This document shows, one piece after another, positions 21,268 to 30,165 of a DNA stretch of 33,742 bases. The position numbers and the translations under genes are program-made. The DNA comes from Sulfurimonas sp. SAG-AH-194-I05 (lineage in GTDB: Bacteria; Campylobacterota; Campylobacteria; Campylobacterales; Sulfurimonadaceae). Within the stretch, counting starts at the first letter, position 1. The number at the start of each line of letters is the position of its first letter. The notes under the pieces were generated by a model. It was not told the origin of the DNA, did no database searches, and saw only the letters and a list, made by a program, of their open reading frames with translations. Location: contig NZ_JAEMVA010000020.1 in the NCBI RefSeq assembly GCF_029215955.1, forward strand, positions 1 through 33,742, written 5' to 3'.

Positions 21268-24048
21268 GCCTCTCCTTTGCGTATTTCTAGTGTAGTTCTT
21301 TTTAAAGCAGTTTTGACAAATACTATACGTACTATTTAAAGGAAGAGCTGCTTTACACATACGACAGGTTTGCTTAAATGTTGCCTGATGTAGTGATTTT
21401 TCTATATACTTGTTTAAAATTCCCCTTGAAGTTCTCGCCTTCTTTTCATCTACAAAATAGTCTCCAAAACGGTACGTTAACCATAAATATAAAGAGATCT
21501 CTTTTACCATGTCTTCGGCACGCAAAAGTTCATCTGTTGTTTGCGCATGTTCTCCAAAAAGTGTTGGAGGAGTATAAGAAACGGGAATTTTTCGCTCTAA
21601 AGCTTGAATATATGATTCGTATGCTTCAACAATATACACCGACTTTAAGGTCAAAGGGGCACATGCTAAATGGTACTTTGTAGCGATATCTAAATCAAAT
21701 TTATCTACTATTTCTGAGGCTAAGAGCATATCTTCTAAAGACGAAGCATAAAATGGACCATTAAACTCCATGTTGTCTATAAAGAATCGTAAAATAACTT
21801 CCAAAGACTCTTCTTCTAAAATACTACTTACAAGTTTAATATGTTCTAAGTTTGCCATCACTTTAAAAGGTATTTTTATAATTTTAGCATCTTTGTAAAA
21901 GTTCTTTTTTATAATTTTTAAAGCCTCAGGATTTAGCGCTCCAACAAAGCCCTCTTCTTCTAACCCATAACGTCCAGCACGCCCTGAAATTTGATGTATT
22001 TCACTTGGAAATAAATTTCTTTGCGACACACCATCAAACTTCTCAGCTTTTGAAAAAAGCAAGGTCTTTATAGGTAAGTTCATCCCCATGGCAATAGCGT
22101 CTGTTGCGATTAAAATATCACTCTCGCCCTCACGAAACTTACGTGCTTCTTCTCGTCGTACTTCAGGAGAAAGATTTCCATAGACGACACTTACAGCAAA
22201 AGAACTTGAGAAGTTTTGTTTTAAGCGTAAGACATCTTTTCTACTAAAAGCAACGATGGCAGTTCCTGCATGAACATCAGCTATTTCTGTTACTGTTTCA
22301 AGTAATCGTAAAGGATTTTTTCTCTCAAACTCTCTAATCTCTAACTCTTCACCTAAGTACTCTGCAAGAGCGATAATCGCATCTTTCACATTTGATGAAC
22401 CTGTCATTATAATCTCTTTAGCAGGTGTCCCAATAATCGCATTCGCCCATGCCCAACCACGATCACGATCGTCAATCATTTGCACCTCATCAATCACACA
22501 AACATCAACATCTACGTCAAAGTTTAGCATCTCTATTGTAGAACTAATATGCGTCGCTTCTTCATTTACGATTTGTTCTTCACCTGTTATAAGTGAAGCG
22601 TCAATACCTTGTTCTTTTAAACCCTCATACCCCTCTAATGCTAACAAACGCAAAGGTGCTAAGTAGTAACCAGTATCTGCCCCACGTAACTTTTGCATCG
22701 CTTGGTATGTTTTACCACTGTTTGTTGGTCCAATATGAAGTATAAGTTTTCTTCGCATCTCTCTTGCCATTGGAAAAAGATTTTTAAAGTCACGAATTGT
22801 ACGTGCCAAGAGTGCTTGTCTTTGCTTTTTAATAAGCTGTTCTTGAATGTTATAAATAAATATCCGTGTAGTCTTGCGTGCTACTTTTGCACTTATAACT
22901 AAAGCACGAGGGAGTAACTCCACTAAAAATTCATACACTTTTTGGTGCAACTCCTCTGGAGTAAAATGAAGTAAAATAGCATAGTTTCCACATGCTACAA
23001 CAAGAGCATCTAACTCTTGTAAAAACACTTCTTCATGTTCACGTTTAGCTTCATCTACTAAACTATGAAAGTCAAGAACCTCTCCATTCCATACAGTTTC
23101 TAAGAGCCCGTTTAAGTCAATGTGCAACTCTAACTCATAAGGAACATGAACATTACTATAGGGCAAGAGTACAGACTCTTTTATTTTTACTAAAAGCTCT
23201 TTGTCATGTAATGACACATCAATAACATCTAAGTGTAACTCTAATAAACTCTTTAAAATAGACACCTTTAAAGAGGGAAAAGAAACCTGTGTTTTAGGCG
23301 GCGATGCACGAAGTGCCGTTTCTATCTCTTTGTCTGTTAAGTATACATGTGGATTGTCTAAGTTCGCTATAAAGTTTTCTATACTTTTTTGCTTTATATG
23401 TATTGCAGTTTCTTTGTCTTCATTTACCTTAGAAATAATCTCTTCACTTTCATGTTCATTTAAATACGCATACGTGTAGGGCTTCGTATTAAGTGTTAAA
23501 ATTTTATGAAAATGTTGTTGGTATATTTTATAACGAAGAGAAGCATTGAACTCAAAAGAATCATCAATGTCGAAAAAGCCATCAAGTGCCTTTTCTAAAG
23601 AGTGTTTTTTAGCCTCAAAACGGATGTGATTTAATTTTGCTTGCATTTTATCAAGTGTAATTTTTTTACTTCTCAGCCCTGAAAACATCTCGATGAGCTC
23701 TGCTTCTTCTTCTTGGCTGACATCCAAGGTTTCAAGTATCTCGTATATTTTATCTACACGCTCAAGTGCTATGACTTTTTGTTTGTCTGATTCATATACT
23801 TCACCATTAGCAATAAAAAAGTTTAAAACATCAGCTCTAAAATCACTCGGTTCTTGACTCCAAAGTTTTCGTATAGCTCGAAGCATTACATCTTTAGAAA
23901 ACTCTACATCGTAAATTCCTAGTGTATGAAAAAGCGCACTTAAGGTTTCAGAGCTTACACGTTCAACCCCAACATCAAAAGGATCATCGTCAAAAATTTT
24001 TCGTATTCTTTGGTTTATTTTTGTTTGTTTTTTATTTTTTTTAGACAT
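21253..24048 (-). CDS. Suv3-like ATP-dependent RNA helicase with a C-terminal zinc ribbon
   Basis: A 931-aa superfamily 2 helicase. Walker A GPTNSGKT is at 440-447, motif II DEVQ at 520-523 (DEVQMIDDRDRG is the typical Suv3 form), motif III MTGSSN near 549, motif V ATDAIAMGMNLP near 649, motif VI QISGRAGRYG at 686-695. The C terminus has two CxxC pairs (Cys895/898 and 911/914), probably a zinc-binding ribbon, followed by a basic tail. The first ~425 residues are helical and not recognised. Suv3 acts with exoribonucleases in mitochondrial RNA decay; bacterial members are less studied. The start at 24048 sits 5 nt after a TAAAAT box, with an AGGA 11 nt upstream as the alternative signal. Confidence 0.88.
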   Translation of the reverse strand: MSKKNKKQTKINQRIRKIFDDDPFDVGVERVSSETLSALFHTLGIYDVEFSKDVMLRAIRKLWSQEPSDFRADVLNFFIANGEVYESDKQKVIALERVDKIYEILETLDVSQEEEAELIEMFSGLRSKKITLDKMQAKLNHIRFEAKKHSLEKALDGFFDIDDSFEFNASLRYKIYQQHFHKILTLNTKPYTYAYLNEHESEEIISKVNEDKETAIHIKQKSIENFIANLDNPHVYLTDKEIETALRASPPKTQVSFPSLKVSILKSLLELHLDVIDVSLHDKELLVKIKESVLLPYSNVHVPYELELHIDLNGLLETVWNGEVLDFHSLVDEAKREHEEVFLQELDALVVACGNYAILLHFTPEELHQKVYEFLVELLPRALVISAKVARKTTRIFIYNIQEQLIKKQRQALLARTIRDFKNLFPMAREMRRKLILHIGPTNSGKTYQAMQKLRGADTGYYLAPLRLLALEGYEGLKEQGIDASLITGEEQIVNEEATHISSTIEMLNFDVDVDVCVIDEVQMIDDRDRGWAWANAIIGTPAKEIIMTGSSNVKDAIIALAEYLGEELEIREFERKNPLRLLETVTEIADVHAGTAIVAFSRKDVLRLKQNFSSSFAVSVVYGNLSPEVRREEARKFREGESDILIATDAIAMGMNLPIKTLLFSKAEKFDGVSQRNLFPSEIHQISGRAGRYGLEEEGFVGALNPEALKIIKKNFYKDAKIIKIPFKVMANLEHIKLVSSILEEESLEVILRFFIDNMEFNGPFYASSLEDMLLASEIVDKFDLDIATKYHLACAPLTLKSVYIVEAYESYIQALERKIPVSYTPPTLFGEHAQTTDELLRAEDMVKEISLYLWLTYRFGDYFVDEKKARTSRGILNKYIEKSLHQATFKQTCRMCKAALPLNSTYSICQNCFKKNYTRNTQRRGKRYS

Positions 24049-24052
24049 AAGG

Positions 24053-24081
24053 TATTTTATCCTAATTAATATGATAAAATA
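24053..24081. promoter_or_regulatory. Palindromic divergent promoter
   Basis: TATTTTATC (24053-24061) and GATAAAATA (24073-24081) are perfect 9-bp reverse complements with an 11-nt spacer. Each arm holds a TAAAAT box: on the minus strand 5 nt before the helicase ATG, on the plus strand 6 nt before the ATG at 24087. Either start would give a leaderless mRNA. The two promoters overlap and may exclude each other. Confidence 0.5.
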
Positions 24082-24086
24082 ATTCT

Positions 24087-24422
24087 ATGAAAGACAAACA
24101 CATGAAAAAAAAAGTGTTTCCAGACCAATGGACACAAACAGAATTTCTCAAAAATAAAATTACTCTCGAAAAAGAAGGGATACAAGTAGTTCTTGTAGAT
24201 ACTATTCTCTCACCTATAGAAAAAGCACTTACAACTGTGTTTAATCCACATGAGCTTAAAAACTACCCGGAGGGAAGTGTCTTTGTTTTTTACTGTGACT
24301 CAGGAAAAGCAACTTTAGACAGACTCCAAGAGTATAAAGAAAGATTCCCAAAACAACACTGCATATCTCTCAAAGGTGGTCGTGGTTATTGGAGAAAAAA
24401 TATGATGGTGCTCGATGATTGA
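24087..24422 (+). CDS. Small rhodanese-like protein
   Basis: A 111-aa cytoplasmic protein. The second half looks like a rhodanese domain: a strand VFVFYCDSGKAT with Cys70 at the place of the active-site loop, and ISLKGGRGYW, the usual closing GGxxxW motif. The N-terminal part is shorter than a full domain, and the loop has Lys and Thr where Arg and Ser are typical. It may carry persulphide or be a degenerate regulator. A second ATG at 24102 is possible; I kept the first because a TAAAAT box lies 6 nt before it. It overlaps the DUF309 gene by 8 nt. Confidence 0.65.
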   Translation: MKDKHMKKKVFPDQWTQTEFLKNKITLEKEGIQVVLVDTILSPIEKALTTVFNPHELKNYPEGSVFVFYCDSGKATLDRLQEYKERFPKQHCISLKGGRGYWRKNMMVLDD

Positions 24423-24732
24423 AAAAATAAATGAATATATTCTTTGCTTAGCTGAAGAACGCTTCTACGATGCACATGAAGCACTCGAAGAGATTTGGTT
24501 TCCAAGAAGATTCGAGGATAATGATGAAATGAAACTCATGAAGGGTTTTATAAATGCTGCTGTAAGTTTTGAGCTTCGTAAAAAAAATAAAATCCCACAA
24601 AGTAAAAAAGTATGGAAAAATTATTTGAAATACCGTCCATTACTTTATAAAGTACGTTCACCATACCTTAACAACTACCATGCACTCGCACGCTACGTTG
24701 AAAGAATCAATACTCCAAAATTACAGGACTAG
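24415..24732 (+). CDS. DUF309 family protein
   Basis: A 105-aa all-helical protein. The motif RFYDAHEALEEIWFP with the later FINAAVSFELRKK is typical of DUF309, whose conserved His, Glu and Trp suggest a metal or ligand site; the function is unknown. It starts inside the end of the rhodanese-like gene and is likely translated by coupling. It ends 4 nt before the TTG start of the outer-membrane protein gene. Confidence 0.8.
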   Translation: MIEKINEYILCLAEERFYDAHEALEEIWFPRRFEDNDEMKLMKGFINAAVSFELRKKNKIPQSKKVWKNYLKYRPLLYKVRSPYLNNYHALARYVERINTPKLQD

Positions 24733-24736
24733 TACC

Positions 24737-25576
24737 TTGAAAAAGACTCTCATGCTCTCTCTTGTTTGTATTTCTTTACTTGGAGCAGAACAAACACTTG
24801 AAGAAAAGAAACAAGAAATTACCGCTGCTAAAAAACAAATACAACGCTTGCAAGCAAAACTAAAAACACTTGAAGCGTCGCTTCTCTCTCCGAAAGAGCA
24901 ACTTACAAAAAAAAACCTACAGCATAATGCGCTCAAAACACATGCTGAAGTTGGCTTTACGAGTACATCAGGAAATACAGATATTAAAAGTTATAAACTT
25001 GATATCGAACTCAAAAAAAACTGGGATAAACACCACTATACTTTTGCATTTGACACACAGTATACTGATGACAAGGGTATTCCAGCTACAAATAAATTTT
25101 TGGGTGTGCTCACATATAATTACCAGCTCTCATCACGATTGGCACTTGATTACCTACTCGGCTATAAAGAAGATAGATTTTCAGGGTTTAACTACCAAGC
25201 ATACACAGGTCCTGGTTTAAAATACCTAGCACTTAAGCAAAAAAAACACACCCTAAGTATACAAGGAAATATTCTTTCATCTCAAGATAAAATAACCACC
25301 ACATCACTGAAGCAAAACTATTCATCTCTTCGAGCAAAAGGGGTCTACGAATGGAAGATTTTCGATAACTTAAAGTTTCAACAAGACCTTAGCTATAGAG
25401 TAGATATTGAAAACACCACAAACTATTTTATTTACGCAAAAAGTGCTTTTATTAGTAAAATATCTGACATCTTTTCTTTTGGTATAAGCTATAAATATGA
25501 CTACGTAAACAAACCACCATCCGCAATTAAAAATGCAGACAAGACCTTAAGTGCAAATATTATTATGGATTACTAG
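24737..25576 (+). CDS. DUF481 outer-membrane beta-barrel protein
   Basis: A 279-aa protein. I chose the TTG at 24737: AGGA (24725-24728) is 8 nt before it, and it gives a good signal peptide (MKKTLMLSLVCISLLGA); an ATG at 24752 is the alternative. Residues about 20-55 are a coiled coil (EEKKQEITAAKKQIQRLQAK). The rest is a barrel with alternating aromatic strands, beginning AEVGFTSTSGNTDIKSYKL, the usual DUF481 opening, and ending in a strand with terminal Tyr. DUF481 proteins are salt- or alkali-induced in some species; the role is unclear. The 3' end overlaps the convergent MFS gene by 14 nt. Confidence 0.82.
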   Translation: MKKTLMLSLVCISLLGAEQTLEEKKQEITAAKKQIQRLQAKLKTLEASLLSPKEQLTKKNLQHNALKTHAEVGFTSTSGNTDIKSYKLDIELKKNWDKHHYTFAFDTQYTDDKGIPATNKFLGVLTYNYQLSSRLALDYLLGYKEDRFSGFNYQAYTGPGLKYLALKQKKHTLSIQGNILSSQDKITTTSLKQNYSSLRAKGVYEWKIFDNLKFQQDLSYRVDIENTTNYFIYAKSAFISKISDIFSFGISYKYDYVNKPPSAIKNADKTLSANIIMDY

Positions 25577-26669
25577 ACTTTTTTGCATGAAGGTAAATAA
25601 AACCACATGCTAAGAGTGCGATAATACTCGAACTTAAAAATAATTCTCTAGGGTAATACTCATAAATATACCCAGCAAGTAAAGCCCCGCTTAAACCACC
25701 TAAACCATAGGTAATCCCTGAGAAAAACTGTTGTGCTAAAGCTCTATGTTTGTATGTATTGTAAAGGTACGTAATAGCCGCAGAATGAAACAATGCAAAA
25801 GAAAGTGCATGTAAAGATTGTGCAAAAAAGAGAATTACTAAGTTTTGAGGAAACAAATACACTAAGAACCATCGAAAAGCACTTACAAAAGTAGTGATTT
25901 GTAAAATAGTAAGTAAATTATTTTTAAGAAATCTTCCTTGTGAAAAAAGCATAAAAATCTCAGCTACCACACCAAAAGACCAAAGATAAATAGTCATATC
26001 TAAACTCAAACCAAAGTCTGTTTCATAAATGGTGAAAAAATTATAAAAAGAACCAAAACTCACCTGCATCAAAGTAAGTCCTGCCCAAAGACGCCAGTCA
26101 TGGAGTAGGTTTATGTCGTTTATTATTTCTTCTTCTTTTTTCTCTTTTTTCGCGTGAATAGTTTTTGCAATAATAAAAGCGGTAAATACAGTCAAAATAC
26201 TGGCTATTACTAAGTAGTTCAATGCAATTTCTGGCGAACGTAAAAATGTGACAAGCACAAGGGCTACAAGAACAAAACCAACCGAGCCAAAAAGCCTTAT
26301 TTTTCCATACCTTTCTTTACCCATAGTATGTAAAGATATTACTTCTATATAAGGAAGTACAACGCTGAGTCCCATTCCTATTCCAATGTTAGAAAGTAAA
26401 AGTTGGTAAAAATTATTTATAGAATAGTAAAAACTAAAAGCACTCACAAGTATAAATAAAAGTGCTATATTAAAGATTTTAAGGTCAATTTTAAGACCCT
26501 TTACAAAAGCAAAAGGAAGTAAAAAACGGACCAATGGTCCTGCTGCAAAGAGTATACCAATGTCACTCGCAGAGTATCCGCTCATTGCTAAAACTTTTGG
26601 CATAAAAATGATGTAAACACCAACAACAGCGAAATAAAAAAAATAAAAAGAGGATAAGAGTATAGGCAT
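25563..26669 (-). CDS. MFS transporter of the HcaT/nucleoside-symporter-like group
   Basis: About 368 aa with roughly twelve membrane segments. Features include GIGMGLSVVLPYIEVISL and KIRLFGSVGF, the conserved G-x-x-R-x-x-G-S-x-G region of the MFS_1-like group that includes 3-phenylpropionate (HcaT) and nucleoside transporters. The substrate cannot be told. I chose the ATG at 26669; a TTG at 26675 would add two residues. There is no ribosome site, but a TATAAT ends 7 nt before the ATG, so the mRNA is probably leaderless. Confidence 0.82.
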   Translation of the reverse strand: MPILLSSFYFFYFAVVGVYIIFMPKVLAMSGYSASDIGILFAAGPLVRFLLPFAFVKGLKIDLKIFNIALLFILVSAFSFYYSINNFYQLLLSNIGIGMGLSVVLPYIEVISLHTMGKERYGKIRLFGSVGFVLVALVLVTFLRSPEIALNYLVIASILTVFTAFIIAKTIHAKKEKKEEEIINDINLLHDWRLWAGLTLMQVSFGSFYNFFTIYETDFGLSLDMTIYLWSFGVVAEIFMLFSQGRFLKNNLLTILQITTFVSAFRWFLVYLFPQNLVILFFAQSLHALSFALFHSAAITYLYNTYKHRALAQQFFSGITYGLGGLSGALLAGYIYEYYPRELFLSSSIIALLACGFIYLHAKKSSNP

Positions 26670-26676
26670 AGCCAAA

Positions 26677-26682
26677 TTATAA
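26677..26682 (-). promoter_or_regulatory. -10 box abutting the MFS start codon
   Basis: TATAAT on the minus strand, then TTGGCT, then ATG. The expected start point is the first base of the start codon or nearly so, and no Shine-Dalgarno is present. A second TATAAT lies 10 nt further upstream. Confidence 0.5.
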
Positions 26683-26700
26683 CAGATTATAAATTTTCTG

Positions 26701-26709
26701 TGCTATACT
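26701..26709 (+). promoter_or_regulatory. Extended -10 promoter of the PAS/chemoreceptor pair
   Basis: TGCTATACT has the TGn extension and 5 of 6 with the -10 consensus. It predicts a start near 26716 and a 26-nt leader with the ribosome site AAGGG (26731-26735). Confidence 0.5.
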
Positions 26710-26741
26710 TTTGTATATATCATAAGTAGAAGGGCACTATC

Positions 26742-27227
26742 ATGATTAAGCAAATGGCAAAAGACGATTTTATCGTCTCTAAAACAGACCTTAAAGGTCG
26801 TATAACGTACGCAAATAGAATTTTCATAGATATGGCAGAGTACACAGAAGAAGAACTTTTAGGGCAACCTCATAGTATTATTCGCCATGATGCTATGCCA
26901 AAGGCAGTATTTCAACTACTTTGGGACACTGTAACTGCTGGTGAAGAGATTTTCGCCTTTGTAATCAATAGAACAAAAAATGGTAACGACTACTGGATAT
27001 ATGCAAATGTAAGCCCTTCATTTGATGAAAATGGAACCATTGTTGGTTATTATTCAGTTCGAAGAATGCCAAATCAAAGTGCAATTGCAATAGTAAAACC
27101 ACTTTACAAAGCAATGCTTCAAGCTGAAAAGACAGGTGGTATAGCTGCTGGTGTTAAAGTTTTAACAGATTTATTAGGTGAAAAAGGAGTTGGTTATAAT
27201 GAACTTATTATCGCAATTCAAGGATAA
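26742..27227 (+). CDS. Aer/CetB-like PAS sensor protein
   Basis: A 161-aa soluble protein with one PAS domain (about residues 10-115). The pattern [57 protein letters not shown] is that of the FAD-binding PAS of Aer (each motif extends beyond the quoted part). In Campylobacter jejuni, CetB (PAS) works with CetA (membrane chemoreceptor) in energy taxis; the gene order here is the same kind of pair. The stop lies 29 nt inside the next gene, so the two are translationally coupled. Confidence 0.87.
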   Translation: MIKQMAKDDFIVSKTDLKGRITYANRIFIDMAEYTEEELLGQPHSIIRHDAMPKAVFQLLWDTVTAGEEIFAFVINRTKNGNDYWIYANVSPSFDENGTIVGYYSVRRMPNQSAIAIVKPLYKAMLQAEKTGGIAAGVKVLTDLLGEKGVGYNELIIAIQG

Positions 27228-28632
27228 ACAAACACTCGTGTTAGTCCTAACACTTTTTGGTGTTATACTTTTTGGTTTGCTCAGTGCAAACTATATTTTA
27301 AGTGCCGTAGTTTTTCTTTGTTTATTCGCTTCATTTGCACTAAAGTTTAGAAAAGAAACTACCTCTGACACAAGTTTAAAGGTACAAATGTCCAAGGTGA
27401 TTTCTTCTATGGCACTAGGTAAACTCGAAGGTCGTATAACCCATATTCCAAATGATGGTTCGCAAGAGTCTTCCTTAGCTTGGGCAATGAACGACTCTCT
27501 TGACCAACTTGAAGCATTTATGCGAGATACAGCGACAACCATTCATAATGCAGCAGAAGGAAAAACATACAGAAAAACGTATTCTTCAGGTCTTCATGGT
27601 CTTTTTCGTACTACTGCCCGTGACTTAAATAATGCGATTAGTTCCATAGCCGCAGGGTACGAAACAAAAATACGTGGAAAAATGGCGCAAGACTTCACCT
27701 CTCTTGGTGGAGGAGTTAGCGAGGGACTTAAGATTATTCAAAATGATATTAACCTTTGTTCTGATGACTCAGAAATTATCGTTAACGTTTCACAACAGAC
27801 AGCCGATGAATCTTCAAAGAGTCTCGATGGTGTTGTAGAGATTAGTGGTATGTTAAATACTCTTGTTGATCTCATCGGTGTTAGTCATGAGGGAATTATT
27901 AGTCTGGAGCAACGATCAAGTGAAATTTCTACTATTGTTGGACTTATTAAAGACATCGCTGATCAAACAAACTTACTCGCACTGAATGCGGCTATTGAAG
28001 CTGCTCGCGCTGGTGAGCATGGACGTGGTTTTGCAGTTGTGGCTGATGAAGTTCGTAAACTTGCAGAAAGAACCCAAAAAGCGACAAGCGAAATCGAAAT
28101 AAACATTGCTACGCTCAAACAAGAGTCCAATGAAATACGAAATAATTCTGATAAAATATCAAATATTGCACAAGAGTCTCATAACGTTATACAAGAATTT
28201 GAAACAACTTTTGAAAATCTCAATTCCCTTGCATTACACTCTTATGGCAGCGCTATCCATGTACAAAACCGACTCTTCACAGCTCTTGTAAAAGTTGACC
28301 ATATTATTTTTAAAGAAGATGCGTATGCAACTGTTTTAGAAGAAGATACATTAGCTGAATTTTCTTCGCATACAGCATGCCGCATGGGGCAATGGTATAC
28401 AAGTGCAGGCAAAGATAGATTTGGACACACGCAAGCATTTAAAGAACTTGATGTTCCACATGCAAACGTACATAACAATGCTATAAAAAACATCGTATAT
28501 GTAAAAGAAAAATCTACTTTAAAATATGACAATCCTCAACACATTGTTACAAATTTTACAAACATGGAAAATGATTCACAAGAACTGTTCAAAAAACTTG
28601 ATACTATGCTGCATCAATTTAATACAAAATAA
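27199..28632 (+). CDS. Chemoreceptor with a C-terminal CZB zinc-binding domain
   Basis: A 477-aa protein. I chose the ATG at 27199, preceded by AAGGAG (27184-27189); a GTG at 27178 lies upstream of that site. Two close membrane segments near the N terminus (about 12-45) leave almost no periplasmic domain, as in CetA. A HAMP-like linker and signalling domain follow; the tip is [20 protein letters not shown]. The last ~125 residues form a CZB domain: a His in [16 protein letters not shown] and PHANVHNNA give the 3-His/1-Cys zinc site. CZB domains sense zinc or oxidants such as hypochlorite in Helicobacter and others. It probably takes redox input from the PAS partner and a second input through CZB. 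Confidence 0.88.
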   Translation: MNLLSQFKDKQTLVLVLTLFGVILFGLLSANYILSAVVFLCLFASFALKFRKETTSDTSLKVQMSKVISSMALGKLEGRITHIPNDGSQESSLAWAMNDSLDQLEAFMRDTATTIHNAAEGKTYRKTYSSGLHGLFRTTARDLNNAISSIAAGYETKIRGKMAQDFTSLGGGVSEGLKIIQNDINLCSDDSEIIVNVSQQTADESSKSLDGVVEISGMLNTLVDLIGVSHEGIISLEQRSSEISTIVGLIKDIADQTNLLALNAAIEAARAGEHGRGFAVVADEVRKLAERTQKATSEIEINIATLKQESNEIRNNSDKISNIAQESHNVIQEFETTFENLNSLALHSYGSAIHVQNRLFTALVKVDHIIFKEDAYATVLEEDTLAEFSSHTACRMGQWYTSAGKDRFGHTQAFKELDVPHANVHNNAIKNIVYVKEKSTLKYDNPQHIVTNFTNMENDSQELFKKLDTMLHQFNTK

Positions 28633-28652
28633 TAAGAATCTAAACTTTTCTT

Positions 28653-30152
28653 ATGAATATTATTCTCACAACCTTAAACGCCCGATATACACACAGTGCC
28701 ATCGGGCTTCGTTACATTTATGCAAACCTCAAAGACTTACAAAGTGACACACAAATACTGGAGTTTAGTATTAACGATGCTATTCAGACTGTGGCGGAAA
28801 AATTACTCGCTCATAACCCTGATGTTATAGGCATAGGCACCTACATTTGGAACGCTACACATGTGGCTGAACTTTTACACATTTTAAAAAAAGTCTCACC
28901 TGAAACTTTATTGATTTTAGGTGGACCCGAAGTTACATACACTCCATTTCGTGCAAACTTTGATGATGCTGACTTCATAGTTCAAGGTGAAGGAGAAGTG
29001 TCTTTTTATGAACTTTGTAAAGATGTACAAAATCAAGAAACTCCAAAAGAAAAAATCTTACCTATGACTACACCTAACTTAAAAGAACTAACACTTCCTT
29101 ATGATTTTTACACAGATGAAGATATAAAGAATAGGTATATTTATGTTGAAGTCTCAAGGGGTTGCCCTTTTGAATGTGAGTTTTGTCTTTCATCAATGGA
29201 TGAAAAAGTACGTGCCTTTGATTTGGATGCTGTTATGGAATCATTTGAAAAACTGTGGGACAGAGGTGCTAGAAACTTCAAGTTTGTCGACAGAACCTTT
29301 AACCTAAATATGAAAACTGCAAACCGCATACTTGATTTCTTTTTAGAAAAAGAAGACACCTACTTTGCACATTTTGAAGTTATTCCAGACCACTTTCCAG
29401 ACTCTATAAAGACAAAAATGAAACAATTTCCACATGGAGCATTACAACTCGAAGTTGGGATTCAAACACTCAACCTAGAAATAGCAAACAATGTCTCACG
29501 TCAATTAAAACTCGATAAAATCAAGAAAAATATTCTCTTTTTAGAAAATGAAACAGATGCCCACATGCACTTAGACTTAATAGTAGGCTTACCCGGAGAA
29601 ACACTAGAGAGCTTCGGTGAAAACCTCGATACTCTCGTTTCATGGGCTACATGTGAGATTCAAATAGGCATACTTAAAAAGCTTTCAGGTACATATATAA
29701 ATCGACATGACGAAACATATGGCATGGTTTATAGCGATATTCCACCCTATGATATTCTTAAAAGTAAGCAACTCTCCTTTAATGACATCCAAACGATGAA
29801 ACGATTTGCGAGGTTTTGGGACTTAACATATAACAGTGGAAACTTTAAAAAAAGTGTCCATCTTATTTGGCAAGAAAAGAGTGTTTATGAAAGCTTTTAT
29901 AACTTCTGCATGTGGATGTATGGACAAACTGATTCCACATGGAAAATATCACTCCAAAGACTAGGTGAACTTCTTTTTCATTACCTCAAAGACGTTAAGA
30001 ACTTAAATGCACAAGAGATAGCAGACTCCATGCTAGAAGATATGATGAAACTCAAAGGAAGAGCAATTCCCCACTACCTAAAAGTTTATTCTCAAAACTT
30101 CACTCAAAATGCAAAAAATGGAACGAGTGGTTTCAATAAACGACAAATATAA
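28653..30152 (+). CDS. B12-binding-type radical SAM protein (DUF4080 family)
   Basis: A 499-aa protein. Residues 1-130 form a B12-binding-like Rossmann domain (LTTLNARYTHSAIGLRYIYA, LILGGPEVTYTP, GEGEVSFYEL). The radical SAM cluster is Cys171-x3-Cys175-x2-Cys178 in VSRGCPFECEFCLSS. LEVGIQTLN and LIVGLPGETLESF are further conserved motifs. The C-terminal 150 residues fit DUF4080. The substrate is unknown. There is no ribosome site; a 7-bp hairpin (28632-28638 with 28648-28654) touches the start codon, and TAAACT 6 nt before the ATG may be a poor -10 box. No direct functional tie to the LapG/LapD genes downstream is evident. Confidence 0.88.
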   Translation: MNIILTTLNARYTHSAIGLRYIYANLKDLQSDTQILEFSINDAIQTVAEKLLAHNPDVIGIGTYIWNATHVAELLHILKKVSPETLLILGGPEVTYTPFRANFDDADFIVQGEGEVSFYELCKDVQNQETPKEKILPMTTPNLKELTLPYDFYTDEDIKNRYIYVEVSRGCPFECEFCLSSMDEKVRAFDLDAVMESFEKLWDRGARNFKFVDRTFNLNMKTANRILDFFLEKEDTYFAHFEVIPDHFPDSIKTKMKQFPHGALQLEVGIQTLNLEIANNVSRQLKLDKIKKNILFLENETDAHMHLDLIVGLPGETLESFGENLDTLVSWATCEIQIGILKKLSGTYINRHDETYGMVYSDIPPYDILKSKQLSFNDIQTMKRFARFWDLTYNSGNFKKSVHLIWQEKSVYESFYNFCMWMYGQTDSTWKISLQRLGELLFHYLKDVKNLNAQEIADSMLEDMMKLKGRAIPHYLKVYSQNFTQNAKNGTSGFNKRQI

Positions 30153-30154
30153 GA

Positions 30155-30160
30155 TATAAT
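30155..30160 (+). promoter_or_regulatory. -10 box abutting the lapG-like start codon
   Basis: A perfect TATAAT, then TAACT, then ATG at 30166. Transcription would begin at the start codon or 1 nt from it. No Shine-Dalgarno is seen. It suggests a leaderless mRNA for the biofilm-control pair, independent of the radical SAM gene. Confidence 0.5.
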
Positions 30161-30165
30161 TAACT

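Noticed and set aside
25553..25587. Possible terminator TGCAAA...TTTGCA between the DUF481 and MFS genes
   Set aside because: The stem is six base pairs with a loop of over 20 nt, too weak to support.
28632..28654. 7-bp hairpin before the radical SAM gene as a terminator of the chemoreceptor gene
   Set aside because: There is no T run after the stem and it overlaps the next start codon; more likely chance or a translation effect.
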